DNA from: Heliocidaris erythrogramma
Taxonomy: Eukaryota; Echinodermata; Echinoidea; Camarodonta; Echinometridae
Assembly (NCBI GenBank): GCA_025617745.1
Contig: CM046867.1
Location: 29,132,705 to 29,196,704 of the forward strand
Direction of reading: 5' to 3'
DNA: 64,000 bases
Shown: one piece after another, positions 1 through 11,152 of the stretch
How the letters are laid out: every line of letters begins with the position of its first letter
Position numbering within the stretch: position 1 is the stretch's first letter
Notes under the pieces: generated by a model
The model's database searches: none
Seen by the model: the letters and a program-made list of their open reading frames with translations, nothing else
What the model was told of the DNA's origin: nothing
Translations under genes and position numbers: made by a program

Positions 1-370
1 GGACACGTGTCAAACAAAATACTACGTGGTTTCATTAATAGTTATTTTCAGCAATCTGTCGTTAGTTTGTTGAAATTTCACTGATCCAGATCACCGATTT
101 ACCACATTAAGAACGATTCTGAGCAAGTTTCTATTAAAGCGCTGTCCCATCAACAGAACTACAGATTTGCTCTGAAGTTCAAATTGATAAGTATTTGCTC
201 ATTATCATGTCGCGTTCTTAGCTATGCAACTTAAGGCACATAGAATAGGTCTATGCAACTTTTTATCCATCATTCTAATTATATGCCCCTCCTATCTTTT
301 CGTTATTCTGCGATATTTATACATTAATTAATTAATTTACATTATATGTATGAATTTTCTTTAAACACAG
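1..370. other. intron sequence of copy A, no feature seen
   Basis: AT-rich sequence before the first visible exon of the copy A gene. It ends in a splice acceptor (..aacacag) at 370. I see no coding signal or recognisable repeat. The first exon of copy A must lie to the left of the window, because the paralogue has one more 5' exon. Confidence 0.4.
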
Positions 371-437
371 ATAACCAGTGTCATATACCTCGCGGTATGG
401 TCCGATGGATTGGCTCGATTGGTCTCTTCGTTTGCAG
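371..437 (+). CDS. copy A exon (second coding exon by comparison with copy B)
   Basis: Reads ITSVIYLAVWSDGLARLV..., aligned with ISSAIYLAVWSYDLASYI... of copy B. Acceptor AG at 369-370 and donor GTAAAA at 438. It is 67 nt, ends in phase 1, and lacks five codons present at the 3' end of the copy B exon. It encodes the first membrane span and the start of the luminal loop. Its translation makes sense only alongside the paralogue. Confidence 0.75.
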
Positions 438-779
438 GTAAAACGTTGTTAACTGACTCAGTTCATGCTCATTTCACAAGAGGCGACATCGTACAAAGTA
501 TGATTGCAAAATGAAAGGTGCAACCATTGCTTTGACCTACTGTTGTATGATCTAGTTGCCTTCACAAACTTGATTAGCGGCGCACGAAAATAGAAAATTC
601 CACTATATCGCCAATTTTTCAATTCAATAGAATTCATGCCACAGTAAGCCGTGAATTATATAGGTCATACCAGATTATAACAGCTGCGCCATGCAGACTT
701 GTCACACAAATGTTTTGTAACCATTCATTGGTTTGTGTATACTAATACATCAATGTTCTGTCAAAAGTCGGATTTCGGA

Positions 780-985
780 CATATCCGAAACCGATTTAGA
801 CCAACTGGTCTATATCTGTGATGCCAAAAATTTACATAAATAAAGAAATACAAAAGAGCGATAACTGTGCAATTATGATAGTAATATTTATCAATATGTG
901 ACCGGGTCTTCTCATCAGTCATAGTCCCATTGGTCCTGCATTCCATTTGGTCCTACACCTCATTGGTCTTACATCCCATTATACT
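780..985. repeat. degenerate fragments of the GACCAAATGG minisatellite family
   Basis: Short pieces such as TTTAGACCAACTGGTCTA (798-815) and a run of ATTGGTCCTGCATTCCATTT-like units (929-985) match, mostly in reverse complement, the large array at 14155-14960. They lie in the intron between the first two visible copy A exons. Divergent and possibly only remnants. Confidence 0.4.
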
Positions 986-1104
986 TCAACTGGAGGGAGA
1001 AAATGTCGCCAGAGCCAGTATGTCGGATCATCTCCCGACGGCGCGCCATGATTGCAGGACTCTTATTTTTCTCCCTTTCCCGTCCTGTGCTTGCATTCCT
1101 TTAG

Positions 1105-1232
1105 ATACTGAAGGAGATACTGAAGAGACCAATGCTATACGAGATGGGATCTACGCTGCATACATTATCGACATCATCGTCGCCGTCTTCCTCCTCATCG
1201 CCTCCATTCTTCTTCTAGTGGGCGTGTCACAG
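1105..1232 (+). CDS. copy A exon (third coding exon equivalent)
   Basis: Starts in phase 1 after a pyrimidine-rich acceptor (..tcctttag) and ends at CAG|GTAGGC. Core reads DGIYAAYIIDIIVAVFLLIA then SILLLVGVSQ, nearly the same as copy B at 44219-44322. It carries eight extra acidic/polar residues (around TEGDTEETNAIRD) before the span, so the luminal loop is longer than in copy B. A second in-frame donor (CCC|GTAGGT, 1287) could extend the exon by 18 residues including a Ser run. Confidence 0.8.
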
Positions 1233-1306
1233 GTAGGCCGTTCTTCTTCTTCTTCTTCTTGGGTCTCGTGTCACTGCACAAGTCCCGTAGGTCGTGAAGA
1301 TAAGCG

Positions 1307-1450
1307 ATAGAGAGAGAGAGAGGAAGAAAATGATAGATAGAAAGAGAGGGACAGAGGGAGAGACAGACGTACGCAGAGAAAGTGTGTGTGTGAGAGAGAT
1401 AGAGGTGGGAGGAGAAAAGGGAGAGAAAGAGAGAGGGAGAGAGACATATC
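1307..1450. repeat. (GA)n microsatellite in copy A intron
   Basis: Imperfect GA-rich tract just downstream of the exon. The leading sequence (gtcgtgaagataagcgatag then GA) matches the start of the corresponding copy B intron (gtcatgaagatgagtgatag then GA), so the tract predates the gene duplication. Confidence 0.8.
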
Positions 1451-1620
1451 TTAAGAAAATGAACAAATAAAACTTGAGGCTTATAAAAATATAAATATAA
1501 ATACGAAACTTCGTTTCAAAAAGGGGTCTATGAAATGGTTACAGCCCTATAGCTAGAAGGTCCGATAGTTAGCGGGTCCGATAGACCGACACCCAATAGA
1601 TAGAAGGTTCGATAGACCGA

Positions 1621-3944
1621 ATGTACAAAGCCCCAGGTAATGACGGTTTAACTACAGAATTCTACTCCACTTTTTGGTATGTCATTGATGACCTAGTGGT
1701 TGATTGTTTAAATGAAGCTTTTGATAAAGGTGAATTATCTGCATCACAGAAACAAGGGGTCATTACCTTAATTGAAAAAGCAGGTAAAGACCCTCTATAC
1801 ATTAAAAACTACAGACCTATTACATTGTTAAACACCGATTATAAGATTCTCACCAAAGTTTTAGCTAAAAGAATTAAAGAGGTTCTCCCCGAAATTATAC
1901 AGGTTGATCAGGTTGGATACATTAATAATCGAAATATAGGTGAAGCAGTTCGTCTGATCGATGATATTTTATTTCAGGCTTCGAATAACAGTGTAAACGG
2001 TTATTTGTTAGCAGTGGATTTTAAAAAGGCATTTGACTCTGTATCACACGAGTTCATACACAAAGTATTAGAAATTTTTGGATTGGGGGTATCTTTTAGA
2101 CAGTGGATCAAAACACGGTACAGTGGCGCATGTAGTTGTGTCATGAATGGTGGTTTTACAACAGGTTATTTTGATATACAGAGGGGAGTGAGACAGGGAG
2201 ATCCTCTCTCACCATACCTTTTTATACTAACTATTGAATTACTGGCAAATGTTATAAGAAATGATATAGGTGTTAAAGGTTTTTCATTTGCTCAGAATGA
2301 AGTTAAACAAGTGCTATATGCTGATGATGTAACTATTTTCGTACAAGATGCACATTCCTTAAATAGATTAGAAGTACTTTTTGAAGTCTTTGGTAAATTA
2401 AGTGGTCTCATTTTGAACAGGGACAAAACAAATTTAATGAGATTAGGAATCAATACAAACCAGGATTCTGTCCCAAAAGGGTGGAATATGGTGGAGGTTG
2501 TGAAGGTACTAGGCATTTTTTTTTCCATGGATGTTAAGGTTAAAGAAGAAATGAACTACAAAGAAATATTAAGTAAAATAAAAAAGTTATTGAGTTGGTG
2601 GAAGCAAAGAGATTTGACCATTAGGTAAAATTCATCTTCTGAAAACGTATGCACTTTCAAAATTGATATATGTCTCATCTTTAATCGTGGTACCGAAGTG
2701 GGTTTATGTGGAAATAGAAAGAATTACATTTGACTTTATTTGGAAAGGACAAGATAAAATAAAAAGAAACACAATGTATCAAAACTATGAAAATGGAGGT
2801 TTACGGGTAACAAATTTCGAACTTTTTATTAAAGCACAACGTGTTATGTGGATGAAGAGATTAATATATTGTGAAAATCAAATGAAATGGAAGAAGCTTT
2901 TCAATAGGTGGTGTTTTCATTTTTCAATGTAATTATGATATCTCCACGATCAATGTGAAGATACCAACATTCTATGTTGAAATGTTGAAAATATGGCAAG
3001 AAATGGAAGAATGCAGGACAAAAGGGAATGAATGTGTTTCAAATATAATAATATTCAATAACAAGCACGTACGTATTGATAAAAAAATGGTGTTTGATGA
3101 AAAATTGTACTCTCATAATATATTTAAATTTCTGCATTTGATTGATGGAAACGGCCACTTAAGGCCAGTATCATATTTTCAAAACTGTGGTATGGATTCT
3201 AATGATATTTTGAAAATATATGGTATATATGACGCTCTGCCAACGGGGTGGAAACGAGCATTTAGGCTTAATCCATTACAAAGTAAAAATGTCCAAGACG
3301 ACCATATTTCTCTGGAAATATTTGGAAGAAAAGAAACCTTAGATAAAATTTGTTCAAAACAATTATATAAATATTTCATTAACTGTTTAAAAAAGATAGA
3401 TGACATGCATAAAATAAATCGTATTTTCTCAGGTTTAACAGAAAAACAAATTCAGCACATTTTTTTGAGACCTCGTTTTTCAACCGTGAATTGTAAACTT
3501 TGATAATTTCAATTTAAACAGTTGCATGGGGTTATCTATACAAAGGAAAAACTCCATACAATAGGTTTTATCCCTTCTAATAAATGCTCGTTTTGTGATC
3601 AAGAAGCTGAAACTGTTGATCACCTATTTAAAGGCTGCTTGAAAGTTCAAGCACTGTGGAAAGTTATTGGACACAAATTAAGGTTGAAAGAATTGGAGAA
3701 TCTCTCTTTGGAAGACACTTTATTAGGGATTGATGGAAGTTCAAATAGGATAAAATGTTTAAATACAGTAATTTTAATTGTTAAGAAGGAAATTTATTCT
3801 GCAAGGCAGAAATTTGATCTGCCATCTGTCGAAACTATGAGCAAAATTTTTAAAAAGTATAGGGAAGAAGAATATAAGATTGCACAAGTTAGGAACACAT
3901 TGGCAATACATCTCCAGAAATGGCAACAGGTAGTATTAGAGTAA
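1621..3944 (+). pseudogene. LINE ORF2 fragment: reverse transcriptase plus C-terminal domain, frameshifted
   Basis: First open segment 1621-2628 (335 aa) is a reverse transcriptase: NYRPITLLNTDYKILTKVLA (fingers), AVDFKKAFDSV (motif A), GVRQGDPLSPYLF (motif B), and YADD at 2317-2328 (motif C). It is followed by broken segments 2663-2932 (FDFIWKG...GGLRVTNFELFIKAQ, typical of the region after RT in L1/Tx1 elements), 2955-3503 and 3522-3944. The last carries a CSFCDQEAETVDHLFKGC knuckle-like CxxC..H..C motif. Endonuclease and ORF1 are missing. At least three stops or frameshifts separate the segments, so it is not functional. Confidence 0.88.
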
Positions 3945-4231
3945 TTCCAGATTGGGTGCGCATAGTTCAATATTAATTTTTTTTTTTTTTGTGGGGGGGG
4001 GGGGGGGGTTTGGTATGTGTGTGTGCTGTTTTTTTTTTTTTAAACATGTACATGTATTATACAATTAGTAATCTTATGTTATTACGTAAGCTTCATCAAA
4101 TGCAAGTGTATATGTTACACTTTTGAAAATTATTTGTAATATTTTATTTCATTATGTAATGTTTTATGCCACATGTACGTTTTGTTTGTGAATATATCCA
4201 AATAAAATTTGTTTAAAAAAAAAAAAAAAAA
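1621..4231 (+). mobile_element. 5'-truncated L1/Tx1-like non-LTR retrotransposon
   Basis: Begins abruptly inside the reverse transcriptase (KAPGNDGL...), and ends with AATAAA (4201) and an A-run at about 4215-4231. Inserted into the left arm of the foldback element: the flanking GACCGAATGTAC and GAGGGTCTAATAG rejoin to the sequence seen intact, inverted, in the right arm. I see no clear target duplication, so the insertion may have lost a few bases. Confidence 0.85.
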
Positions 4232-4437
4232 GAGGGTCTAATAGACAGACGGTTCTATAGACCGAATCGGCGGAGGGTCCGATAGTCCGAAGGTTCTATT
4301 GATCGAATGTCCAACGGGGTCCGATAGTCAGAAGGTCCGATAGACAGAAGGTTCTATAGACCGAATCGGCAAAAGGGTCCGATAGTCCGAAGGTTTAGTA
4401 GGGGTCCGATAGTTAGAAGGTCCGATAGACCGACAAT
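4232..4437. repeat. inner part of left minisatellite arm of the foldback element
   Basis: About a dozen ~15-bp units (GGGTCCGATAGTCCG, AAGGTTCTATAGACC and variants). Reverse-complement counterpart of 5880-6200. Confidence 0.8.
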
Positions 4438-5879
4438 AACTTAAAAAAGGTAAAATAATTGAATACAATAGGTTTTTAATAGTTTTATCTCATAAAAGGA
4501 AAAGGATAATGCCTTATCTTTTTCTATGTGTATTGTAATAAACCGATGCACTAGGCCCACCCCCCCCAAAAAAAAAATGGGGAACTTCTTTTAAAGTTTT
4601 GTTTTATACATTTTCAACATGTTAAAAGTATTTTTATCAGAGCATCATCATCACCGTGGGGCGGGGGTGCCCCCATACAGCTCAGCCCCCGGTTAATTTT
4701 GCCACTAAACCGATGTATTGGCAATGGGGAACGCTGACCATTGTTTGAAACATGGAAATCTAATTATATGGTGCACACTAAAGCCCCGAGGCCCATCATG
4801 CCCGAAGCATTTTTTTTCTAGTGAAGCAAGCTGAGGAAAGGGCGTCCCCTTTAAGTGTTATTTTTTAAACAAGAAATCTTTATAGTTGAGTTTTCATTAA
4901 ACTTAACAAAAGATAAGATTCTGACAACAAAAGATTCTGCCAGATAAAAATGAAATTGTTTCAATTAGGCCCTACCACCTTCGTGGGAGGGGGGCGTTCC
5001 CGTTTTTATTTTAGGGTTGTCAGGTGATATTTTCCTACCAGCTATGATGTCAGCTTTTATACTTTTTTGAATGTTCACAGACTACACCCATACTACTACC
5101 TTGTGGCAAATTTTAGTCTGTGGACTCTGTCGGGTAAATTATACCATTTTTTTGTGGGGGGGGGGGGGGGGAGGGAATTCGAGAATGGTCGGATACCTCA
5201 CTGCCCGAATATTATGATATTCAGGTTTCTTGTTGCTGCAGGCCTAGTTACTTGATTGTATGAGCGAGCAAAGCGAGCGAACGAGAGAGACAGAAAAAAG
5301 AGAAAAAATTGGTATCCTGAGGATAGTTTCTAGATTCCGTTCTCATAACCTGTGTAACATGTTTTCGGCATCTTCCGTTCTCATATTGGGGAGAGACTAT
5401 TGGTCACAGGCCATTATTTCTGAAAATTCATCTCCTTAGCCCCTTTAGGTCAACTTGCCGCTCGACTCTTTTCAGTTATGTTGCTAACTTTCTTTGAGTA
5501 GAAAAATAGCATAACATTAGCTAGAGATTCAAGATGCAAACCAAATAACTTCCATGAGAATATGACTTATTAATATAATTGGCATTGGTTTATATACATA
5601 AATATGGCGATTATATTAATAACTAATTAATATCAATAATGAAAATATAATGGGCATTGGTAAATAACCCTAATAATGCTAGTGAGCGAAGTTTTTGCAT
5701 TTTTGTTTTCTTCTCTTTCCTTTCTGATTTCTTGTTTTCTTTTTCTCTTCTTTTCATTACTTTTATTTTCTTCTTTCCTTTTCAACCTCTTCCTTTTTTA
5801 TTTTTCTTTGGTTGGAACGCCCCCACTTATTTTAACGACTTATTTTTACCCACTTTTTTACCCTTTTTACGTTTTTATT
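4438..5879. other. core of foldback element, no coding region seen
   Basis: Contains homopolymer tracts (C-run with A-run near 4560, G-runs near 4985 and 5155-5172) and a T-rich stretch at 5690-5870. No transposase motif was found; open stretches here are low complexity. Confidence 0.5.
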
Positions 5880-6297
5880 GTCGGTCTATCGGACCTTCTA
5901 ACTATCGGACCCCGACTGAACCTTCGGACTATCGGACCCTTTTTGCCGATTCGGTATATAGAACCTTCTGTCTACTGGACCCTCTCGTACATTTATTTAT
6001 TTCTGATATTTATACAGGGTGACTCATTATCACCAATATTGGTGGTCATACATGAGGAAGACCACCAATATTCGGTCTATGGAACCTTCTATCTATCGGA
6101 CCTTCTGACTATCGGACCCGTTGGTCATTCGATCTATAGAACCTTCGGACTATCGGACCCTCCTGCCGATTCGGTCTATAGAACCTTCTGTCTACTGGAC
6201 CCTCTCGTACATTCGGTCTATCGAACCTGCTATCTATTGGGTGTCGGTCTATCGGACCCGCTAACTATCGGACCTTCTAGCTATAGGGATGACCCCG
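5880..6297. repeat. right minisatellite arm of the foldback element
   Basis: Units such as CTATCGGACCTTCTAACTAT and CGGTCTATAGAACCTTCTG repeat across the arm in the opposite orientation to the left arm. Interrupted at 5991-6072 by a short dispersed repeat. Confidence 0.8.
5991..6072. repeat. 82-bp short dispersed repeat inserted in right arm
   Basis: Interrupts the arm between CTCTCGTAC and CGGTCTATGG, with ATT on both sides. The uninterrupted arm sequence is seen at about 6205. It contains a small hairpin (ACCACCAATATTGGTGG). A related copy in the other orientation is at 20418-20496. Confidence 0.65.
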
Positions 6298-6430
6298 TAT
6301 GAAATAAGCCATGCTTACCTAATAGATTCCTACACTTATGTCTTCCTTTAAGTGAATTATGATCTGTTATATCAACGATCAATGTTTCAATTCATTATAA
6401 TTGTTGGTTCCTGTTCTTAATTTTTCATTA

Positions 6431-6494
6431 TTTGGAGCCAGAAGGGCGTTAACCCTGTACAAAAGATAGGAGCTAACGCCCTTCTGGCTCCAAA
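6431..6494. repeat. perfect 21-bp inverted repeat hairpin
   Basis: TTTGGAGCCAGAAGGGCGTT at 6431-6450 reappears as its reverse complement at 6475-6494, with one further base pairing on each inner side and a 22-nt loop. A diverged relative (GGAGTCAGAAG..TTAACGCCCCTCTGACT) is at 33724-33769. Probably a very short MITE. Confidence 0.7.
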
Positions 6495-6829
6495 CAGACG
6501 AATTATGTACTGTTTAGAAAATGGAAACGATATACATGCTTGTGGAAATCAATTAATTTTGAAACATTGAATTTTTGCAAATCAATTTGTTAATGGGAAG
6601 AAACCAAAATCATGTATTTAGTTTGATTAACATTGATTTGAACGATTTTTTAATTCATACCGAATAATCACACACGCGCACGCGCGCACAATCACACACA
6701 CACACACCCTCACACCACACACATACACAGAGTGTCGCCCTTTCTCTGTAAGCATGTACTTAAAAGTAAATATTAGCTGTGAATCTGGATCTGAATCTGC
6801 ATTTATATCTATATTTTTTCTTTAACCAG

Positions 6830-6922
6830 GACCAGAAGGAAATGCTGATCCCGTACATGGTAGCTATCACGGCGCTCATCGCTCTACAGGCTCTTGCTTG
6901 GATTATCATATTTGCCTTAATC
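6830..6922 (+). CDS. copy A exon (fourth coding exon equivalent)
   Basis: 31 codons, phase 0 at both ends, acceptor TTTAACCAG and donor GTAAGT. Reads DQKEMLIPYMVAITALIALQ then ALAWIIIFALI. The copy B exon at 47260-47352 has the same length and nearly the same sequence. Encodes the third hydrophobic span with the LIPYMV motif at its start. Confidence 0.85.
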
Positions 6923-6997
6923 GTAAGTAATACATAAATCGTAAGTCATCCACTATGCATGCTATTAGTGATAGTGTTAATGATAATAATGAAAAAA

Positions 6998-7225
6998 TAC
7001 TACTACTACTACTACTACTACTACTATTGATTGTAATAACACTACTACTAATAATGATACTACTACTACTAATGATTATTATAATGGTATTGATAACAAT
7101 GATTATATTCCACATACTAAGAATCTTGCTGATAGATTGGTCAAAAGGTAATCACGTGATAAAACGTAATAATAATAATAGTAATAATAATAATAATAAT
7201 AATAACGAGAACGATAACAACAATA
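6998..7225. repeat. (ACT)n / (AAT)n trinucleotide tract
   Basis: Trinucleotide repeats starting ~75 bp after the exon donor. Copy B has an (ACT)n tract at the same place after the same exon (47370 onward), expanded there to ~1.7 kb. A Penelope-like element has inserted at its 3' edge. Confidence 0.8.
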
Positions 7226-8249
7226 ATGTTAACCCATTACCCACTGGAACGTCACAATGCGAACATCCAATTTACCATGGAGAGTTCTCGGGAAATAATC
7301 AATTTCTTGGACGTCAATGTATCCTTGGCTGGCAATAAGTTATCGACTAGTGTGTACATTAAGCCCACTGATTCATTTTCGTACCTTGAGTATGGTTCAT
7401 TTCACCCCTACCACATGAAACAATCTATCGTGTACAGTCAGATGCTCAGGTACAAACGGATCACATCTGACCCTCAAGTGTTCGAGACTGATGTCATGAA
7501 TCTAGCTAATCAGTTTCTTAGACGTGGTTACCCCACTCGTCTGGTTCAAACGAGTTAGGCAAAAATCCAGAGAAGATCTCTCGGCCACGGCACCGAAGGA
7601 TAGGTCCAACGACAGAATCCCTCTTGTTACTACCTATAATCCTGACACTACTAAGTTTGTGAGCACTGTCAAGAGGGAGTGGGCTGCGAACATAAATCTC
7701 GACAACACTCTGTCAACGAGTTTGGGTCAAACCCCCCTTCATTCGCAGCGCCAGCCTGCCAATCTTAAGCGACTTTTAGTGAGTAGTTCGCTGCCCAAGC
7801 CTAGACTCCCTAGCGGTAACAGGATGTGCGGCAAACCTCGCTGCCAGGTTTGCCGACATTTGATCACCGACCCTGTTGTTAAAATTTCACCATCGTTTAC
7901 TATCCGACCTCCTAACCATAGCTGCGACGCTGACAATGCTCTCTATTGCATCAGGTGCGCTAAATGTTCAGATATATCCTACATTGGCGAAACAAGCACG
8001 CGATTCCGGACAAGGTTTAATAACCATAAGAGTACAATAAAGATGAGAAAAGATTTCCCAGTGGCTAATCACTTCAATCTACCCAACCATTCAATTGATG
8101 ACCTCAGGGTCTGCATCTTCGGGGGTAACTACAAATCGGCTGACGAAAGGAAATGGGCAGAATTGCGCTACATAGTCGAATCTAGGAGCTTTGAAAACGG
8201 CCTTAACAAGGACCTCGCGTGGCTCAGCCCCTACACATTTCTCCGTTAA
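7226..8249 (+). pseudogene. Penelope-like RT C-terminus and GIY-YIG endonuclease, one frameshift
   Basis: Segment 7226-7558 reads INFLDVNVSLAGNKLSTSVY..KPTDSFSYLEYGSFHPYHMK.., the thumb-side part of a Penelope RT. Near 7550 the frame shifts, and 7556-8249 continues with a linker containing CGKPRCQVC (zinc-binding-like) and then ALYCIRCAKCSDISYIGET...RFRTRFNNHKS, a GIY-YIG nuclease core with its Arg, and a C-terminal E (KWAELRYIVES). The catalytic RT palm is missing because of 5' truncation. Together with the frameshift this makes it inactive. Confidence 0.85.
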
Positions 8250-8640
8250 TCCTGTTGCTTCTGCGTTCTTCTTTACAGTGCTTTCAGACTTGATTCTAAT
8301 TTATATTATTTGTTATGGTATGACCATTCTTCTTTATGCCAAGTGCTTTGTCTCTGTCTCTGTACAGCTTTCGCAGTCTAAACGTCTTCATATTAATTAT
8401 GACGTCTTTTTCATTGTGACGTTTATTACGTCATAATGCCTAATTTTAACCCCAGCAACACTAGCGCATAATGCATTTGCAATATACGCTTAGACTGCGT
8501 TTGCTTTTATTTTGTTATTGTTTGTTATCAGTCGAAATCACTTCACGTTTTCCCTGACGAAGGGGGAGGACCCCCGAAAATTTGGAGAATAAAATATCTG
8601 TAATTGGCAATCAGTGCATTTCAGTCATCCTTTATTTTGA
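7226..8640 (+). mobile_element. 5'-truncated Penelope-like element
   Basis: Covers the end of the reverse transcriptase, the GIY-YIG endonuclease and a 3' region with the phrase CCTGACGAAGGGGGAGGACC followed by an AATAAA-like site near 8590. This kind of ending is usual for Penelope-like elements. The 3' limit is approximate. Confidence 0.75.
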
Positions 8641-8690
8641 TATCATCATAGCCTATGCCAATACGTGGAACATTATGTATATATATATAT

Positions 8691-8725
8691 ACAGTGCGTA
8701 TCGAAAAGAAAACGCAACAAGATTT
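8691..8725. repeat. Tc1/mariner-like terminal repeat
   Basis: TACAGTGCGTATCGAAAAGA follows an (AT)n run. A similar end, ACAGTGCGTCCCAGAAAAAA, is at 60300. CAGTGCGT ends next to TA are common in mariner-type elements. No transposase was found nearby. Confidence 0.45.
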
Positions 8726-9464
8726 TAATTTCAGATTTGTGAAGATTGTGTTAGCTTAATTAACACCAAAGTGAGTAAAGTAACACACTAAAGCCACATA
8801 TCTCCTCTTTCCAATGATATCTTATTTTCAATTTGTAGTACAGAAAAAATGGGAGTGGTCATCGAAATGTACGTCGCAGAGTAGCCGATTCACGATTTCG
8901 CTTAGGCCTTTCGAAAATCATATTTATTATTTTTTATCGGTTTTCTTTCACCAAACTATTTCCTTTCATTTTTTGCTTTTGATTTGAACTTAATATCAGG
9001 GTTGACTTTCTCTTTAATTTGTATTCGTCTTCTACATTTCGTTAACCATTCTGTTTTGAAGTTATGCAGTTCTGATGGTGTAACTAAATATTCTGTAAGA
9101 ATTCTGTAATATTGTAATATTACAAAGGTTGCTAGTTGTTTTTATTATTTGTAAAAAGTGCTAGGTACCATTTCTTAACAATATGTTATTGTTACCCTTC
9201 GTTTACAATAATTCTTACATAACAGTTTCCTTCAGAAATACACATTCATAAATATAATTTAAAAAAAAATAATCTCAAGGGAAAATGGGTATAGATATTA
9301 CGTTTATATTTATTTTATATATTAGGATGACATTATGATCACCATTTACGGAAAGAAATCTAAAACCTGTTCTTAAAAATTGAATTCGCAGAATTTGGAA
9401 GTCTAGATATAAATCTGATATGAAACTTATTCTTGGTGTGTTTTTTTTGTGTTCTCTCACATAG

Positions 9465-9524
9465 GGATTTGAAACTACTCTAATTGTAAATCTCATCTTC
9501 TGGCTTCTATTTACTGCATTCAAC
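9465..9524 (+). CDS. copy A exon (fifth coding exon equivalent)
   Basis: 20 codons, acceptor CACATAG, donor GTAAGT. Reads GFETTLIVNLIFWLLFTAFN. Copy B has GAASYILIIGLVIWLLFTAL+N (one codon longer). First half of the last membrane span. Confidence 0.8.
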
Positions 9525-10439
9525 GTAAGTGCTTAAATATCACGTGTGAGCTCTCTCATTTTTAAGAAAATGTCCTCTATATGGAAAAGGAGCATAATAA
9601 CAGTAACGTGACCTAAAAGTACTATTCTAATCAATCTTTCGTATTTCAAATGTAACCTAAAATAGTTGATCACTTGGACCAAGAGAAGCCACATACATCG
9701 AAGGTGGATCCATTTTGTTTTCTTTTCTTCCCTTCCCATTTTTTTTTTTTTTTTGGGGGGGCTTATAATCCAAAACATTTTTTAGGTGTTTTAGGTTAAA
9801 CGTTTGAAATCTGAATTTAAAACAAAGTTAAAGTGGAGGGGGGGGGGGACAATTTTATTTTTTGTATGTAAGGTGTGCGTATGTACGTAACGAGCACCAA
9901 CTGTTTAGAAGTACTACAATTTACTGATAATAATGACAATATTATTAAGTTGTTTCACGCCATTTTCTATGCCGGTTTGCAGCATGTCTTAACCAAAACG
10001 ACGACAAAATGAGTGAAATTTTCCTTTAGATGTATCTCTGATCATTCTGCTGACACTTCCCACTTTTTTCCCAAACCTTTTAAGGAACTGTCTGACAGCC
10101 TGCACAATAAAAATCAGATGTAGTATAAATCAAAGGTGGGCTCAGTCGGGAGGGGATATAAAACACCCCTCCCCCCAAAACAACCTTGATTAGCTGAACA
10201 TATAGTGTGTTTTCTTTTCATTAACGAGAAAAAAAAGAAAGAAAAGAGGCAAATATTTGAACAAACTTGGTCGTAGTTATTGCTTCGTGTTCTCCTTTCA
10301 AAATTTAATATCATTTAAAAGCCTTCCAAGCAATGGAATACAACAAGTATTACACGATCCGATATCAGTAATTTCACCGCGCGCGCGAATTCTCTAACCG
10401 CCCTGCTTCCAGAGGCGGCGCCCCGGAGGGGCAGTGTAA
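9525..10439. other. intron sequence, nothing recognised
   Basis: AT-rich intron with poly-T/poly-G runs near 9738-9760 and 9836-9850. No coding or clear transposon signal. Confidence 0.4.
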
Positions 10440-10690
10440 AAACATTTCGCCTACAAATGTAAAAATTTCCATTTTTACCACAAATGTCATAACAGTGACC
10501 TTAAATGTAAAAACTCATTGCTTGCATAATGCACCCACGTAAGATAGGTCATTATGATATGCATATGTGTGCGTATGTATGCGTGTGTGTGAGGTTTTCA
10601 TGACCATTAAAATCCCTAAAATATTGAAACACCCTTAACCAGAAATGTCAAAACATGTTTACCGCGAATGTAAAAATCTATTAATTTAGT
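10440..10690. repeat. ACAAATGTAAAAA-type minisatellite, interrupted
   Basis: Units such as ACAAATGTAAAAATTTCC and CCACAAATGTCATAACAG. The array at 15035-15270 has the same words in reverse complement (TTTTTACATTTGTGG). Confidence 0.55.
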
Positions 10691-10992
10691 GGTTTACTAG
10701 TGGTTTCCCTTTTATGATCAGTTTATAGAGACGAGTTGGGAGGGGGGGGGGGGGGGGGGGGGGGGTCGAGGAGCTGATCATAAACTTCAATGGCAGGAAA
10801 CTTCACATAATCCATCGATCTCTACATAGAACAGCAATGTATTTTATCAGTCTCAAAAGGGCGCTTCTAGTCCAGCAGACTGGTGCTGAAAATCGAGGGA
10901 ATTGTGCACTTTTTCATAAAAGCATTAAATTTGACATATAGATAGAGTTCTTGATGCTGAATAATTCTAAAAAAGCTAAAATCTGGGCCCTG

Positions 10993-11152
10993 GGGGTGTT
11001 TCATAAAGCTGTTCGTAAAGTACGAATGACTTTACGAACGACTGGAACATGTTCTTGGGTGCTATAATAATCAGATTCTCAATCATTTAGCACAAGAACT
11101 GATCACCTGTCGTGCGTAAAGTCGTGCGTAACTTACGAACAGCTTTGTTCCC
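10993..11152. mobile_element. MITE with GGGTGTTTCATAAAGCTGTT termini
   Basis: Left end GGGGTGTTTCATAAAGCTGT and a degraded inverted right end (CTTACGAACAGCTTTGTTCC), with CGTAAAGT-type subterminal repeats. Same family as 39483-39797. Confidence 0.65.

Larger units (their letters stand above)
1537..6297. mobile_element. foldback-type element with minisatellite arms and 8-bp target duplication (TU-like)
   Basis: Flanked by TATGAAAT at 1529-1536 and again at 6298-6305. The outer ends are inverted copies: left ..CCCTATAGCTAGAAGGTCCG, right ..CGGACCTTCTAGCTATAGGG. Behind them both arms are built from ~15-bp units of the type AGGTCCGATAGACAG / AAGGTTCTATAGACC. The left arm is 1537-1620 plus 4232-4437, split by a LINE. 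The right arm is 5880-6297, split by an 82-bp insert. The inner ~1.4 kb has no recognisable coding region. Sea urchin TU elements are known foldback transposons whose outer domains are ~15-bp tandem repeats; this fits that design. It sits in an intron of copy A. Non-autonomous. Confidence 0.75.

Noticed and set aside
1227-1466. Ser/Leu-rich minus-strand frame
   Set aside because: Shadow of the GA microsatellite and the antisense of a copy A exon.
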